From an uncultured Eubacteriales bacterium (GTDB taxonomy: Bacteria > Bacillota > Clostridia > Oscillospirales > Oscillospiraceae): a stretch of DNA of 31,566 nucleotides. Each line of letters begins with the position of its first letter. Position 1 is the stretch's first letter. Shown piece by piece: positions 6,371 to 14,676 of this stretch. The notes below the pieces were generated by a model. The model ran no database searches and had not been told where the DNA came from. It worked only from the letters and a program-made list of their open reading frames with translations. Position numbers and translations under genes: made by a program. Where the stretch lies: positions 1 through 31,566 of the forward strand of contig URXY01000018.1 of assembly GCA_900552015.1 (NCBI GenBank), given 5' to 3'.

Positions 6371-7423
6371 ATGCGTATCGTTGTTTTAGCGGGCGGACTG
6401 AGCATGGAGCGCAATGTGTCGCTCTCGAGCGGCAACAAGATCTGCCGCGCACTGCGTTCCCGCGGTCATCAGGCCGTCCTGATCGATATGTTCATGGGCC
6501 TTGAGCACTATGACGGCAAGCTTGACGACATTTTTGACGTGCCGGACGGCTTCTGCGGTGACTATTCCGTCGCCGAAGCGGAGCCGGATCTTGCCGCCGT
6601 GCGCGCAAGCCGCAAGGATCAGAGCCGCAGCATGTTTGGCCCTGGCGTGCTCGACGTGTGCGCCAAGGCGGACGTCGTATTTTTGGCGCTGCACGGCACC
6701 TGCGGCGAGGATGGCCGCGTGCAGGCCGCGTTCGATCTGCTCGGTATTCCGTACACCGGTGCGGGCTACCTCTCGAGCGCTATCGCAATGGATAAGGACC
6801 TGACGAAGCGTCTGGTGTCGGAATATGTCATCACGCCGCAGTGGCGCACCGTGCGCTACACAGAGGGCGACATTGCGCGCCTTGTGTCAGAGACGAAGCT
6901 CCCTTGCGTCGTCAAGCCGGTCGCCAACGGCTCGTCTGTCGGCGTCTCCATCGCGCATACGGGCGCGGAGCTGAAGACGGCGCTCGAATTGTGCCTGCAA
7001 TTCGGCGCGCAGGTCGTGCTCGAACAGTACATCTCCGGCCGCGAGATCCAGGTCGGCATCATCGCGGGCAAGGCGCTGCCGTCTATTGAGATCATCCCGA
7101 AGACAGGCTTTTATGACTACGCGAACAAGTATCAGGCCGGTGCGGCAGAGGAGATCTGCCCCTCGCCCATCCCCGAGGACTGGGAGATGCGCGTGCGCAC
7201 CGCGACCGAGACGGTCTACCGTCTGATCGGGCTGAGCGTTTATTCCCGCGCGGACTTCATCGTTACACCCGACGGCACGCCGTACTTCCTTGAGATCAAC
7301 ACTCTGCCCGGCATGACGAAGACGAGCCTCCTTCCGCAGGAGGCGGCGGCGATCGGCATCGGCTACGAGGAGCTGTGCGAGAAGATCGTCGAAGAGTCGA
7401 TGAAGCAGAGAAGAGGGCTGTAA
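6371..7423 (+). CDS. ddl: D-alanine--D-alanine ligase
   Basis: 350 residues, an ATP-grasp ligase that joins two D-alanines for peptidoglycan precursors. The N-terminal domain has Glu13 in SMERNVSLSSG and the HGTCGEDG loop at 108-115. The ATP-grasp part includes VVKPVANGSSVG (180-191) and the EINTLPGMT metal/substrate loop (308-316). In the omega loop, YANKYQAG carries Tyr254. In this family a Tyr at that place marks D-Ala-D-Ala ligases and a Phe marks D-Ala-D-Lac ligases, so ordinary D-Ala-D-Ala ends, and hence vancomycin sensitivity, are inferred. An AAGGAGG site precedes the ATG. The murF start follows the stop directly with no gap; this is the first gene of an eight-gene operon. Confidence 0.95.
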   Translation: MRIVVLAGGLSMERNVSLSSGNKICRALRSRGHQAVLIDMFMGLEHYDGKLDDIFDVPDGFCGDYSVAEAEPDLAAVRASRKDQSRSMFGPGVLDVCAKADVVFLALHGTCGEDGRVQAAFDLLGIPYTGAGYLSSAIAMDKDLTKRLVSEYVITPQWRTVRYTEGDIARLVSETKLPCVVKPVANGSSVGVSIAHTGAELKTALELCLQFGAQVVLEQYISGREIQVGIIAGKALPSIEIIPKTGFYDYANKYQAGAAEEICPSPIPEDWEMRVRTATETVYRLIGLSVYSRADFIVTPDGTPYFLEINTLPGMTKTSLLPQEAAAIGIGYEELCEKIVEESMKQRRGL

Positions 7424-8773
7424 ATGGAGGCTATCACGGTAAAGGAACTGCTCGCGGCGGTGCACGGCGAGCTGCTGCAGGGCGAGGAGACGACGAAGAT
7501 CCTCGGCATGAATACCGACAGCCGCACGGTCAAAGCGGGCGAGGTCTTCCTGCCGCTCGTCGGCGAGCGCTTCGACGGGCATGACTATATCGAAAAGGCG
7601 ATTTCCGCGGGCGCGGAGGGCTGTCTGTGCGCCCGCGTGCCGGAAACGCTGCTGCCCGGAAAGTTTTACATCAAGGTGCCTGACACGCTGCTTGCGCTCA
7701 AGGACTTGGCCGCGTGGTACCGTGCGCAGTTTTCTATTCCCTTTGTGCAGGTGACGGGCAGCGTCGGCAAGACGACAACAAAGGAAATGATCGCCTCGGT
7801 ACTGGGCGTGAAGTTCCATACGCTCAAGACCGCGGCCAACTATAATAACGAGATCGGCACGCCGCAGACGTTGCTGGGCCTCTCCCGCGCGCATCAGGCG
7901 GCGGTGATCGAGACGGGCATGGACCGCGCGGGGCAGATCCGGTATCTTGGCGAGATGGTGAAGCCCGACATCGCCGTCATCACGAACGTCGGCGACATGC
8001 ACATTGAATACCTCGGATCGCGCGAGAACATTCTGAAGGCCAAGTGCGAGATCTTTGAAAACCTCAAAAAAGACGGCCTCGCCGTCTTAAACGGCGACGA
8101 CGAACTTTTGAACACCGTCTCTCTGCCGCAGAAAACGCTGCGCTGCGGCCTGTCTGCACGCTGCAATGTCCGCGTCAGCGAGGTCGAAGACCTCGGCATC
8201 GACGGCATCCGCTGCGTCGTGACGACGGCAAAGGAGCGTTACGCGCTCTCCATCCCCGCGCCGGGAAAGCACATGGTCTACTCCGCGGCGATGGCCGCGG
8301 CCATCGGCGAGTACCTTGGCGAGACCAAAGAGGAGATTGAGCGCGGCGCTGCGGCCTACGAGCCCGCGGGCTCACGCATGCACGTCATCACGTTCTCTGA
8401 AAACCGCCGCCTGCTCGACGACTGCTACAACGCGGGTCCGCAGTCGATGGCGGCGTCGCTGCGCGTATTGGGCGCGAGCGGCGGCAAAAAGGCCGCCGTC
8501 ATCGGCGATATGGCGGAGCTCGGCGAGCTCACTGAGCGTGCGCACAGGGAAATCGGAGAACTCACCAAAGAGCTCGGCATCGACACTGTCATCGCAATCG
8601 GCGCACGGGCAAAATACTTTACAGAAGGGAACCCCTCTGCGCAGTGGTTCGGGAGCGTGGACGAGGCGATGGGCGCCGTCAAGGCGGCGTTCACGGCGGA
8701 GACGGCGATGCTCGTCAAGGCCTCGCACTCCATGCACTTTGAGACCATCGTGGAAGAGCTGACCAAGGCATGA
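7424..8773 (+). CDS. murF: UDP-N-acetylmuramoyl-tripeptide--D-alanyl-D-alanine ligase
   Basis: 449 residues, the usual MurF size. It adds the D-Ala-D-Ala dipeptide, made by the upstream ligase, to UDP-MurNAc-tripeptide in the cytoplasm. Residues 1-90 are the Mur N-terminal domain (NTDSRTVKAGEVFLPL). The ATP-binding loop TGSVGKTTTKE lies at 111-121. The NYNNEIGTPQTLLGL segment is the central-domain motif, and YNAGPQSM in the C-terminal domain is the MurF variant of the usual YNANP. The ATG at 7424 follows the ddl stop directly. The TGA overlaps the next start as ATGA, which indicates translational coupling. Confidence 0.95.
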   Translation: MEAITVKELLAAVHGELLQGEETTKILGMNTDSRTVKAGEVFLPLVGERFDGHDYIEKAISAGAEGCLCARVPETLLPGKFYIKVPDTLLALKDLAAWYRAQFSIPFVQVTGSVGKTTTKEMIASVLGVKFHTLKTAANYNNEIGTPQTLLGLSRAHQAAVIETGMDRAGQIRYLGEMVKPDIAVITNVGDMHIEYLGSRENILKAKCEIFENLKKDGLAVLNGDDELLNTVSLPQKTLRCGLSARCNVRVSEVEDLGIDGIRCVVTTAKERYALSIPAPGKHMVYSAAMAAAIGEYLGETKEEIERGAAAYEPAGSRMHVITFSENRRLLDDCYNAGPQSMAASLRVLGASGGKKAAVIGDMAELGELTERAHREIGELTKELGIDTVIAIGARAKYFTEGNPSAQWFGSVDEAMGAVKAAFTAETAMLVKASHSMHFETIVEELTKA

Positions 8774-10671
8774 TCGACATCAGTGTTACGGGACTCGTCA
8801 AGTCCTTTGACCTCGAAAAGAAAATACTGGACGGTATCACCTTTCAGATCGACACGGGCGAGCGCGTGGGTCTTCTCGGCAAAAACGGCGCGGGCAAGAC
8901 GACGCTCTTCCGCATCCTGACGGGCGAGCTCGACTACGACGCGGGCGAGGTGAGCATCGCCTCGGGCCGCAGGCTCGGTCTCATCTCACAGATCCCCGTG
9001 TATCCCGAGGGCTACACGGTCGAAGACGTGCTCAAGAGTGCGTTTTCGCGCATGCAGAGGATGGAGGACGAGATGAATGCCCTCTCCCAGCAGATGGCAA
9101 GCGGCGACGAGAGCGAGGAAACGCTGCGCCGCTACGGCGAGCTTTCTGCAAAGTTCGAGGGTCTCGGCGGCTACGACACCGAGACGCCCATCAACAAGGT
9201 TGCCAACGGCCTTTCCATCCCGCCGGAGATGCGCGAGCGCCTGTTTGACACGCTCTCGGGCGGCGAAAAGACGCGCGTGAACCTCGGCCGCCTCATTTTG
9301 GAGGATACGGATATTTTACTTCTCGACGAGCCGACGAACCATTTGGACCTGCACGCCATCGAATGGCTGGAGCAGTATCTCTCGACGTTCAAGGGTACGG
9401 TCGTCGCCATCTCGCATGACCGCTACTTTTTGGACCGTACCATCACGCGCGTCATCGAGGTGCTCGACGGCAAGGCGGAGTTTTACAGCGGCAACTACAG
9501 CTTCTACGCGGTGGAAAAAGAGCGCCGCTATTTGGAAAAGATGCGCCAATACGAAAAGGAGCAGGCCAAGATTGCCCAGCTTGAAAAGAGCGCCGAGCAG
9601 CTGCGCATGTTTGCCTTCAAGGGCATGGACAAGACGTACCGCCGCGCGCTGTCGATGGAAAAGCGCATCGAGCGTATGCGCACGACGGACAAGCCGACGA
9701 AGGAACGGGCACTGAGCGCGCAGTTCAAGTCGCAGGAGTTCTACGGCGACGAGGTGTTCGCGCTCAAAAAGCTCAAAAAGAGCTTCGGCGACCGTGTGCT
9801 GTTCCACGACGTAGACTTGCAGGTGCGCGGCGGCGAGCGCATCGCGCTCATTGGCGACAACGGCACGGGCAAGTCGACGCTCATCAAGATGCTGATGGAA
9901 GAGGAATATCCCGACGAGGGCAAGATCAAGTTCGGCCCGTCGGTGCGCATCGCGTACCTGCCGCAGATCGTCGAATTCGACGTGCCGGAACGAAACTTGG
10001 TCGACACGATGCTCTACTCCAAGCGCAACATCACGCCACAGAGCGCGCGCAACCGCCTGGCCGCGTTCCACTTCACGGGCGAGGACGTTTTTAAGAGCGT
10101 CAGCGTGCTCTCGGGCGGCGAGCTTTCGCGCCTCAAGCTCTGCATCCTGATGGATGAGGAAGTGAATCTCCTGATCCTCGACGAGCCGACGAACCACCTC
10201 GATATCGCGTCGCGCGAGTGGATCGAAGAGGCGGTGGAGAGCTACGACGGGACGCTCCTGTTCGTGAGCCACGACCGCTATTTCATCAACCGCTTTGCAA
10301 CGCGCGTGTGGGAGCTTGAAAACGGCGTCATCACCGACTATCCGATGGGCTTTGCGCGCTACCGGCAGGTCAAGGCACTGGAGGCGCAGAACAAGATCGA
10401 CCACACGCCAAAGGCTGTAAAGGAAAAGACGGTTACAGAAAAACCGAAGCCGAACCGCTCTGCCCAGCAGGCGCGCCGGCAGCTCACCATCTGCGAAAAG
10501 GAAATCTCGGCGCAGGAAGCGGCCATCGCGCAGATCGAGCAGCGGCTTGAAGAGACCGGCGGCGACTATGAGCGCTACAGCGAAATCTACAAGGAGAAGG
10601 AAGCGGCCGAGCAGAAGCTCAGCGAGCTGATGGAAAAGTGGGAAACGCTCGCCGAGCAGGCGGGCGAATAA
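8770..10671 (+). CDS. ABC-F family ATPase (translation factor type)
   Basis: 633 residues with two ABC domains and no membrane segments. Domain 1 has Walker A GKNGAGKTT at 37-45, signature LSGGEKTR near 163 and Walker B LLLDEPTNHLD near 183. Domain 2 has Walker A GDNGTGKST near 362, signature LSGGELSRL near 447 and Walker B LLILDEPTNHLD. Between them, about 245-320, lies the charged helical linker (PtIM) that reaches into the ribosome in this family. A C-terminal coiled coil runs from about 565 to 633, as in the Uup/YdiF-type subgroups. ABC-F proteins act on the ribosome as translation factors or antibiotic-protection factors; a housekeeping role is more likely here given the cell-wall and prfA neighbours. 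It overlaps murF by four bases. Confidence 0.92.
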   Translation: MIDISVTGLVKSFDLEKKILDGITFQIDTGERVGLLGKNGAGKTTLFRILTGELDYDAGEVSIASGRRLGLISQIPVYPEGYTVEDVLKSAFSRMQRMEDEMNALSQQMASGDESEETLRRYGELSAKFEGLGGYDTETPINKVANGLSIPPEMRERLFDTLSGGEKTRVNLGRLILEDTDILLLDEPTNHLDLHAIEWLEQYLSTFKGTVVAISHDRYFLDRTITRVIEVLDGKAEFYSGNYSFYAVEKERRYLEKMRQYEKEQAKIAQLEKSAEQLRMFAFKGMDKTYRRALSMEKRIERMRTTDKPTKERALSAQFKSQEFYGDEVFALKKLKKSFGDRVLFHDVDLQVRGGERIALIGDNGTGKSTLIKMLMEEEYPDEGKIKFGPSVRIAYLPQIVEFDVPERNLVDTMLYSKRNITPQSARNRLAAFHFTGEDVFKSVSVLSGGELSRLKLCILMDEEVNLLILDEPTNHLDIASREWIEEAVESYDGTLLFVSHDRYFINRFATRVWELENGVITDYPMGFARYRQVKALEAQNKIDHTPKAVKEKTVTEKPKPNRSAQQARRQLTICEKEISAQEAAIAQIEQRLEETGGDYERYSEIYKEKEAAEQKLSELMEKWETLAEQAGE

Positions 10672-10681
10672 GGAGCGCACC

Positions 10682-11440
10682 ATGAAGAAACAAAAAAGAC
10701 TGTGGACGGCGGCAGCGGTTTGCGCTGTGCTCGGCGCGACTTGCCGGGCTGTGCCCGGCATCCGCTTCGCGGGGCTGCTTTTTTGGTGTGTGACGGCGCT
10801 TTTGATCGTCTTTACGATATTTGAGCAGTACAAGGAGCATACGTGGGCGAAGTGGGGAAAGCGCATCCTGCTCGCGCTGGTGTGCGCCGGACTCGCTGCG
10901 TTCGTATGGCTTGAAGCGCTCATCATCCGCGATGCGCACACCGACCCGGAGGCGGAAAATGCGCAGTGCGTCATCATCCTCGGTGCGGGTGTGAACGGGA
11001 CCGAGCCGTCGCTGATGCTCTCGTCGAGATTGCGGGCGGCGCTCGATTTTATCGCGGACAAGCCGGATATCCCCATCATCTGCTCCGGCGGGCAGGGGCC
11101 GGGGGAGGATATCTCCGAGGCCGACTGCATGGCCGACTGGCTCATCGCCCACGGCGTGGACGAGAGCCGCATCTACCGCGAGGACCGATCGACCAGTACG
11201 CAGGAGAACTTTGATTTCAGCTATGCGGTCATGGCGGAAAACGGCCTTGATACAACGGGGACGTTTGCCTATGTGACAAACGACTATCATATCTACCGTG
11301 CCGGGCGCATCGCCGGGACGGATGCTGCCTGCGGCGTGGCTGCCACGCTGCCGCGCAGCGCGTATTACGATGCCTTGCAGCTCAACTACTATGTGCGGGA
11401 GGCCTTTGCCACCGGTTGGCTCCTGCTGAGAGGAAACTGA
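10682..11440 (+). CDS. DUF218 (YdcF/SanA-like) membrane protein
   Basis: 252 residues. Three hydrophobic segments lie at about 7-23, 29-47 and 61-80, followed by a DUF218 domain at about 94-240. Landmarks are CVIILGAGVNG, LSSRLRAALDF, IICSGGQGPGEDISEADCM, the ST.QENF segment and FAYVTNDYHIYRA. Relatives such as SanA, YdcF and ElyC are linked with envelope integrity or lipid-carrier metabolism, but the reaction is not established. The sequence suggests an extracytoplasmic or membrane-edge catalytic domain. AAGGAGCG, overlapping the ABC-F stop region, is the ribosome-binding site. The position in a cell-wall operon fits an envelope role. Confidence 0.88.
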   Translation: MKKQKRLWTAAAVCAVLGATCRAVPGIRFAGLLFWCVTALLIVFTIFEQYKEHTWAKWGKRILLALVCAGLAAFVWLEALIIRDAHTDPEAENAQCVIILGAGVNGTEPSLMLSSRLRAALDFIADKPDIPIICSGGQGPGEDISEADCMADWLIAHGVDESRIYREDRSTSTQENFDFSYAVMAENGLDTTGTFAYVTNDYHIYRAGRIAGTDAACGVAATLPRSAYYDALQLNYYVREAFATGWLLLRGN

Positions 11441-11442
11441 AT

Positions 11443-11940
11443 ATGAACGATAACATTTTATGCCTTTACTATTCCCGCACGGGAAACACGAAAAAAGCCA
11501 TGGAGGAGATCGCCGGAGCGCTGGAGTGCGAATGCCTTGCAATTCATGACAAGGTGGACCGCAGCGGCGCGATGGGGTATCTTCGCTGTTGCTTTGATGC
11601 GATGCACAAGCGCACGAGCGCTGTTTCACGTCCGGAATGCAAAAAGCCGCTCTCGGATTATAAGCTCGTCATTCTCGGTACGCCCGTGTGGGCGGGCCGC
11701 TGTTCGAGCGTCATCCGCGGCTTTTTGAAGCGCCGCGGCTATGAGATACAGAATGCAGCCTACGTCATCACGCACAAGAGCGAGCAGGACTACAAGGATG
11801 TCTTCCGCCAGATGGACCTCTATCTGCAGACGCCGCACGTGGCGGAGGTCTCGCTCTGTCCTGATTCGGCGGGCTATCACTTCTGGAGAGACCAGTTCGT
11901 CAAGAGCTGTGCAGACTATATGGCGGGGGAGAATGGATAA
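11443..11940 (+). CDS. Flavodoxin-family protein
   Basis: 165 residues. The N-terminus MNDNILCLYYSRTGNTKKAM carries the SRTGNT phosphate loop that binds FMN. LVILGTPVWAGRCSSVIRGFL is the second flavin-contacting strand and loop of flavodoxin-like proteins. Such proteins shuttle electrons or act as small flavin reductases in the cytoplasm; the partner is not evident. The ATG at 11443, just after the DUF218 stop, gives the natural N-terminus with GAGAGGAAA upstream; a longer reading starting at 11416 would lie inside the preceding gene. Its stop overlaps the prfA start by one base (TAATG). Confidence 0.9.
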   Translation: MNDNILCLYYSRTGNTKKAMEEIAGALECECLAIHDKVDRSGAMGYLRCCFDAMHKRTSAVSRPECKKPLSDYKLVILGTPVWAGRCSSVIRGFLKRRGYEIQNAAYVITHKSEQDYKDVFRQMDLYLQTPHVAEVSLCPDSAGYHFWRDQFVKSCADYMAGENG

Positions 11941-13010
11941 TGTGGGAAAAACTCAAACAGCTCGCGCAGCGCTACGATGAGATCGGAGAGCTGCTCGAAG
12001 TGCCGGAAATTTACGCAGATCCGAAGAAGCTGCGCGCGCTCACGCGCGAGCAGAAGGAGCTTGAAGCGGTGGTCGCGGCCTACCGTGCGTATCTGAAGTG
12101 TGACGAGGATATCGCCCAGGCGCTCGAGCTGACGGGTGACCCCGAGCTGCACGACATGGCGCAGGAGGAGATCAATGCCGCCAAGGCAGAGAAGGAACGC
12201 CTTTTCGACGAGCTGCGCATCCTGCTGCTGCCGCGCGACCCGAACGACGATAAGAACGTCATCGTCGAAATTCGCGGCGGCGTGGGCGGGGAGGAGAGCG
12301 CGCTTTTTGCCGCCGACCTCTACCGTATGTACGCGATGTACGCGGAAAAGCGGGGGTACCGCGTGGAGCTTTTGAACTACAACGACACGGAGCTCGGCGG
12401 CGTGAAAGAGGCCGACTTCATGGTCAATGGCGACGGCGCGTATTCGCGCTTCAAGTTTGAATCCGGCGTCCACCGCGTCCAGCGCGTGCCGGAGACCGAG
12501 TCCGGCGGGCGCGTGCACACCTCGACCGCGACGGTCGCGGTGCTGCCGGAGATGGAGGAGGTCGACGTCGACCTCCGGCCCGAAGACATTGAGATGCAGG
12601 TCTACCGCGCTTCCGGTGCGGGTGGCCAGCACGTCAACAAGACGAGCTCTGCCGTGCGCCTCATCCACAAGCCGACGGGCATCGTCGTATCCTGTCAGGA
12701 AGAGCGATCCCAGCTCCAGAACCGCGCCAAGTGTATGGCGATGCTCGCGAGCAAGCTCTACGAGGCTGAGCGCGAGCGCGTGGAGGGTGCGATCACGAGC
12801 GAGCGCCGCGCGCAGGTCGGCAGCGGCATGCGCAACGAGCGCATCCGCACCTATAACTTCCCGCAAAACCGCGTGACTGACCACCGCCTGACGGGCGAGA
12901 ACAAGAATTTCAACATCGACGCCGTGATGAACGGCGATCTGGACCCCATCATCGACGCGCTGACGATGCAGGAGCAGGCCGAAAAGCTGCGCGAGAGCAC
13001 CGAGGGCTAA
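11940..13010 (+). CDS. prfA: Peptide chain release factor 1
   Basis: 356 residues, the normal RF1 length. The stop-codon recognition tripeptide is PET at 184-186, the form common in Firmicutes RF1 (PxT class, reading UAA and UAG). The catalytic GGQ is at 228-230 in ASGAGGQHVNKT. Domain 1 (residues 1-100) is helical. The start overlaps the flavodoxin stop. In many bacteria prfA is followed by prmC, the methyltransferase of the GGQ glutamine; here a Sua5-CoaE fusion follows instead, 16 bases later. Confidence 0.97.
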   Translation: MWEKLKQLAQRYDEIGELLEVPEIYADPKKLRALTREQKELEAVVAAYRAYLKCDEDIAQALELTGDPELHDMAQEEINAAKAEKERLFDELRILLLPRDPNDDKNVIVEIRGGVGGEESALFAADLYRMYAMYAEKRGYRVELLNYNDTELGGVKEADFMVNGDGAYSRFKFESGVHRVQRVPETESGGRVHTSTATVAVLPEMEEVDVDLRPEDIEMQVYRASGAGGQHVNKTSSAVRLIHKPTGIVVSCQEERSQLQNRAKCMAMLASKLYEAERERVEGAITSERRAQVGSGMRNERIRTYNFPQNRVTDHRLTGENKNFNIDAVMNGDLDPIIDALTMQEQAEKLRESTEG

Positions 13011-13026
13011 GAAAGAAGAGAGAACA

Positions 13027-14676
13027 TTGGAGACAAAATGGTTTGACCTCCGCACGGCGGAGGATGCGGAGCGCATCGCGCAGGCGGCGGACATTCTGCG
13101 CCGCGGCGGGCTTCTGGCCATCCCGACGGAGACGGTCTACGGCCTCGGCGCGGACGGCCTGGACGAGACCGCCGTGCTGCACATTTTCGAGGCCAAGGGC
13201 CGCCCGCAGGACAACCCGCTCATCCTGCACATTCCGGACGCAAGTTGGCTTACGCGCTACTGTGAGGACGTGCCGGACGCGGCCTACAAGCTGGCCGAGC
13301 GTTTCTGGCCCGGCCCGCTGACGATGATCCTGAAGAAAAAACCCTGTGTGCCGCTGCGCACGACGGGCGGGCTCGAGACCGTCGGCATGAGATGTCCCGA
13401 CCACGCGGTGACGCGCGCCATCATCGAAGCGTCCGGCGTGCCGGTCGCCGCGCCGAGCGCGAACACGTCCGGCCGCCCGAGCTGCACGACGGCAGAGCAC
13501 GTGCGAGAGGATATGTGGGGCAAGATCGATGGTATCGTCGACGGCGGCCCCTGTCAGGTGGGCGTGGAGTCGACAATCATCGACCTGACGGTCACGCCGC
13601 CGCAGCTGTTGCGCCCGGGCGGACTGCCGCTCGAGAGCCTGCGCGATGCGCTGGGCGAGGTGACGGTCGACAAGGCCGTGACGCAGAAGATGGGGGACGG
13701 CGAAAAGCCGCGCGCCCCCGGCATGAAGTACCGCCACTATGCGCCGAAGGCCCCCGTCACGGTCGTGACCGGCGGAGCGAAAGCGAGCGCGCGCTATCTG
13801 CTCACGCACGCGGCGGAAAACGCCGGCATCATCTGCTTTGATGAGTTCGTGCCCATCTTCGAAGGGCACATCGTTCACCCCCTCGGCGCGAGCGGCGATA
13901 AGCGCGCACAGGCGCAGCATGTCTTCGACGCGCTGCGGACCTTCGATGAGACGGATGTTGCCGAAATTTGGGCGCAGTGTCCGGACAGTAAAGGACTTGG
14001 CCTTGCCATCGGGAACCGTCTCAAAAAGGCCGCCGGATTCCATGTGGAGGACGCGGACGACGGCAAGATCGTCATCGGCATCACCGGCGGCACGGGCGCG
14101 GGGAAGACGAGCCTTCTGCGCGCGCTTGAAAGAAAGGGCGCATGCGTGCTCGACTGCGACGCGGTCTATCACGGGATGCTCGAAACGGACGAGGAACTGA
14201 GGGGCGCGCTGAGAAGCGAGTTCGGCGATGTGATCTTCCGCGCCGACGGTAGCGTGGACGTTCACGCCATCGGGCTCATCGTGTTTCAGGACAGAGAAAA
14301 GCTCACGGCGCTCGACGCGCTCGTGAAGGAATATGTGCCGCGCGAGGTCGCGCGCCGTATGGCGGCGGCAGACGCCGAGCTCATCGGGCTCGACGCGATC
14401 AAGCTGATGGAGTGCGGCCTTGGCGCGATCTGCGACGCGACCGTCGCCGTAACGGCGCCGGAGGAGGTACGCGTGAAGCGCATCATGGCGCGCGACGGCA
14501 TCACGGAGGACTATGCAAGGTCGCGCGTTGCCGCGCAGCAGAGCGCGGAGTACTTCCGCGCGCGCTGCGACTATGAATTTGTGAACGATCTGCCCACGGC
14601 CGAAGAAGCGGCCGCCGCGGCAGCGGACTTTATCCATACGATCATCAAAAATTTGAAGGAGGAAACTGAGAGATGA
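13027..14676 (+). CDS. Fusion of threonylcarbamoyl-AMP synthase (Sua5) and dephospho-CoA kinase (CoaE)
   Basis: 549 residues in one unbroken frame. Residues about 10-210 are the YrdC/Sua5 catalytic domain (PTETVYGLG at 33-41, SANTSG at 144-149). A linker APGMKYRHYAP (230-240) leads into the Sua5 domain up to about 343. This half makes threonylcarbamoyl-AMP for the tRNA t6A modification. Residues about 347-545 are CoaE-like, with P-loop GGTGAGKTS (354-362), VLDCDAVYH (374-382) and a lid with KRIMARDGIT and VAAQQS. CoaE phosphorylates dephospho-CoA, the last step of CoA synthesis. The CoaE half is divergent: where the family usually has a His before the Tyr/Pro-Val segment this protein has VKEYV, and the usual PLLxE strand reads DAIKLMECGL. 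The start is TTG; no in-frame ATG occurs early. The stop overlaps the next start (ATGA). Confidence 0.93.
   Translation: METKWFDLRTAEDAERIAQAADILRRGGLLAIPTETVYGLGADGLDETAVLHIFEAKGRPQDNPLILHIPDASWLTRYCEDVPDAAYKLAERFWPGPLTMILKKKPCVPLRTTGGLETVGMRCPDHAVTRAIIEASGVPVAAPSANTSGRPSCTTAEHVREDMWGKIDGIVDGGPCQVGVESTIIDLTVTPPQLLRPGGLPLESLRDALGEVTVDKAVTQKMGDGEKPRAPGMKYRHYAPKAPVTVVTGGAKASARYLLTHAAENAGIICFDEFVPIFEGHIVHPLGASGDKRAQAQHVFDALRTFDETDVAEIWAQCPDSKGLGLAIGNRLKKAAGFHVEDADDGKIVIGITGGTGAGKTSLLRALERKGACVLDCDAVYHGMLETDEELRGALRSEFGDVIFRADGSVDVHAIGLIVFQDREKLTALDALVKEYVPREVARRMAAADAELIGLDAIKLMECGLGAICDATVAVTAPEEVRVKRIMARDGITEDYARSRVAAQQSAEYFRARCDYEFVNDLPTAEEAAAAAADFIHTIIKNLKEETER

Noticed and set aside
6371..7423. 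D-Ala-D-Lac ligase (vancomycin-resistance type)
   Set aside because: The omega loop has Tyr254 (ANKYQAG), the D-Ala-D-Ala form. No van genes lie nearby.
9316..11172. 618-residue minus-strand open frame
   Set aside because: It lies opposite the well-supported ABC-F and DUF218 genes. High-GC codon bias leaves long empty antisense frames in this genome. It shows no recognisable domain.
13027..14676. Sua5-CoaE joined by a sequencing error
   Set aside because: Both halves read in one frame with a plausible linker (about 335-347) and no stop. The downstream gene overlaps normally.
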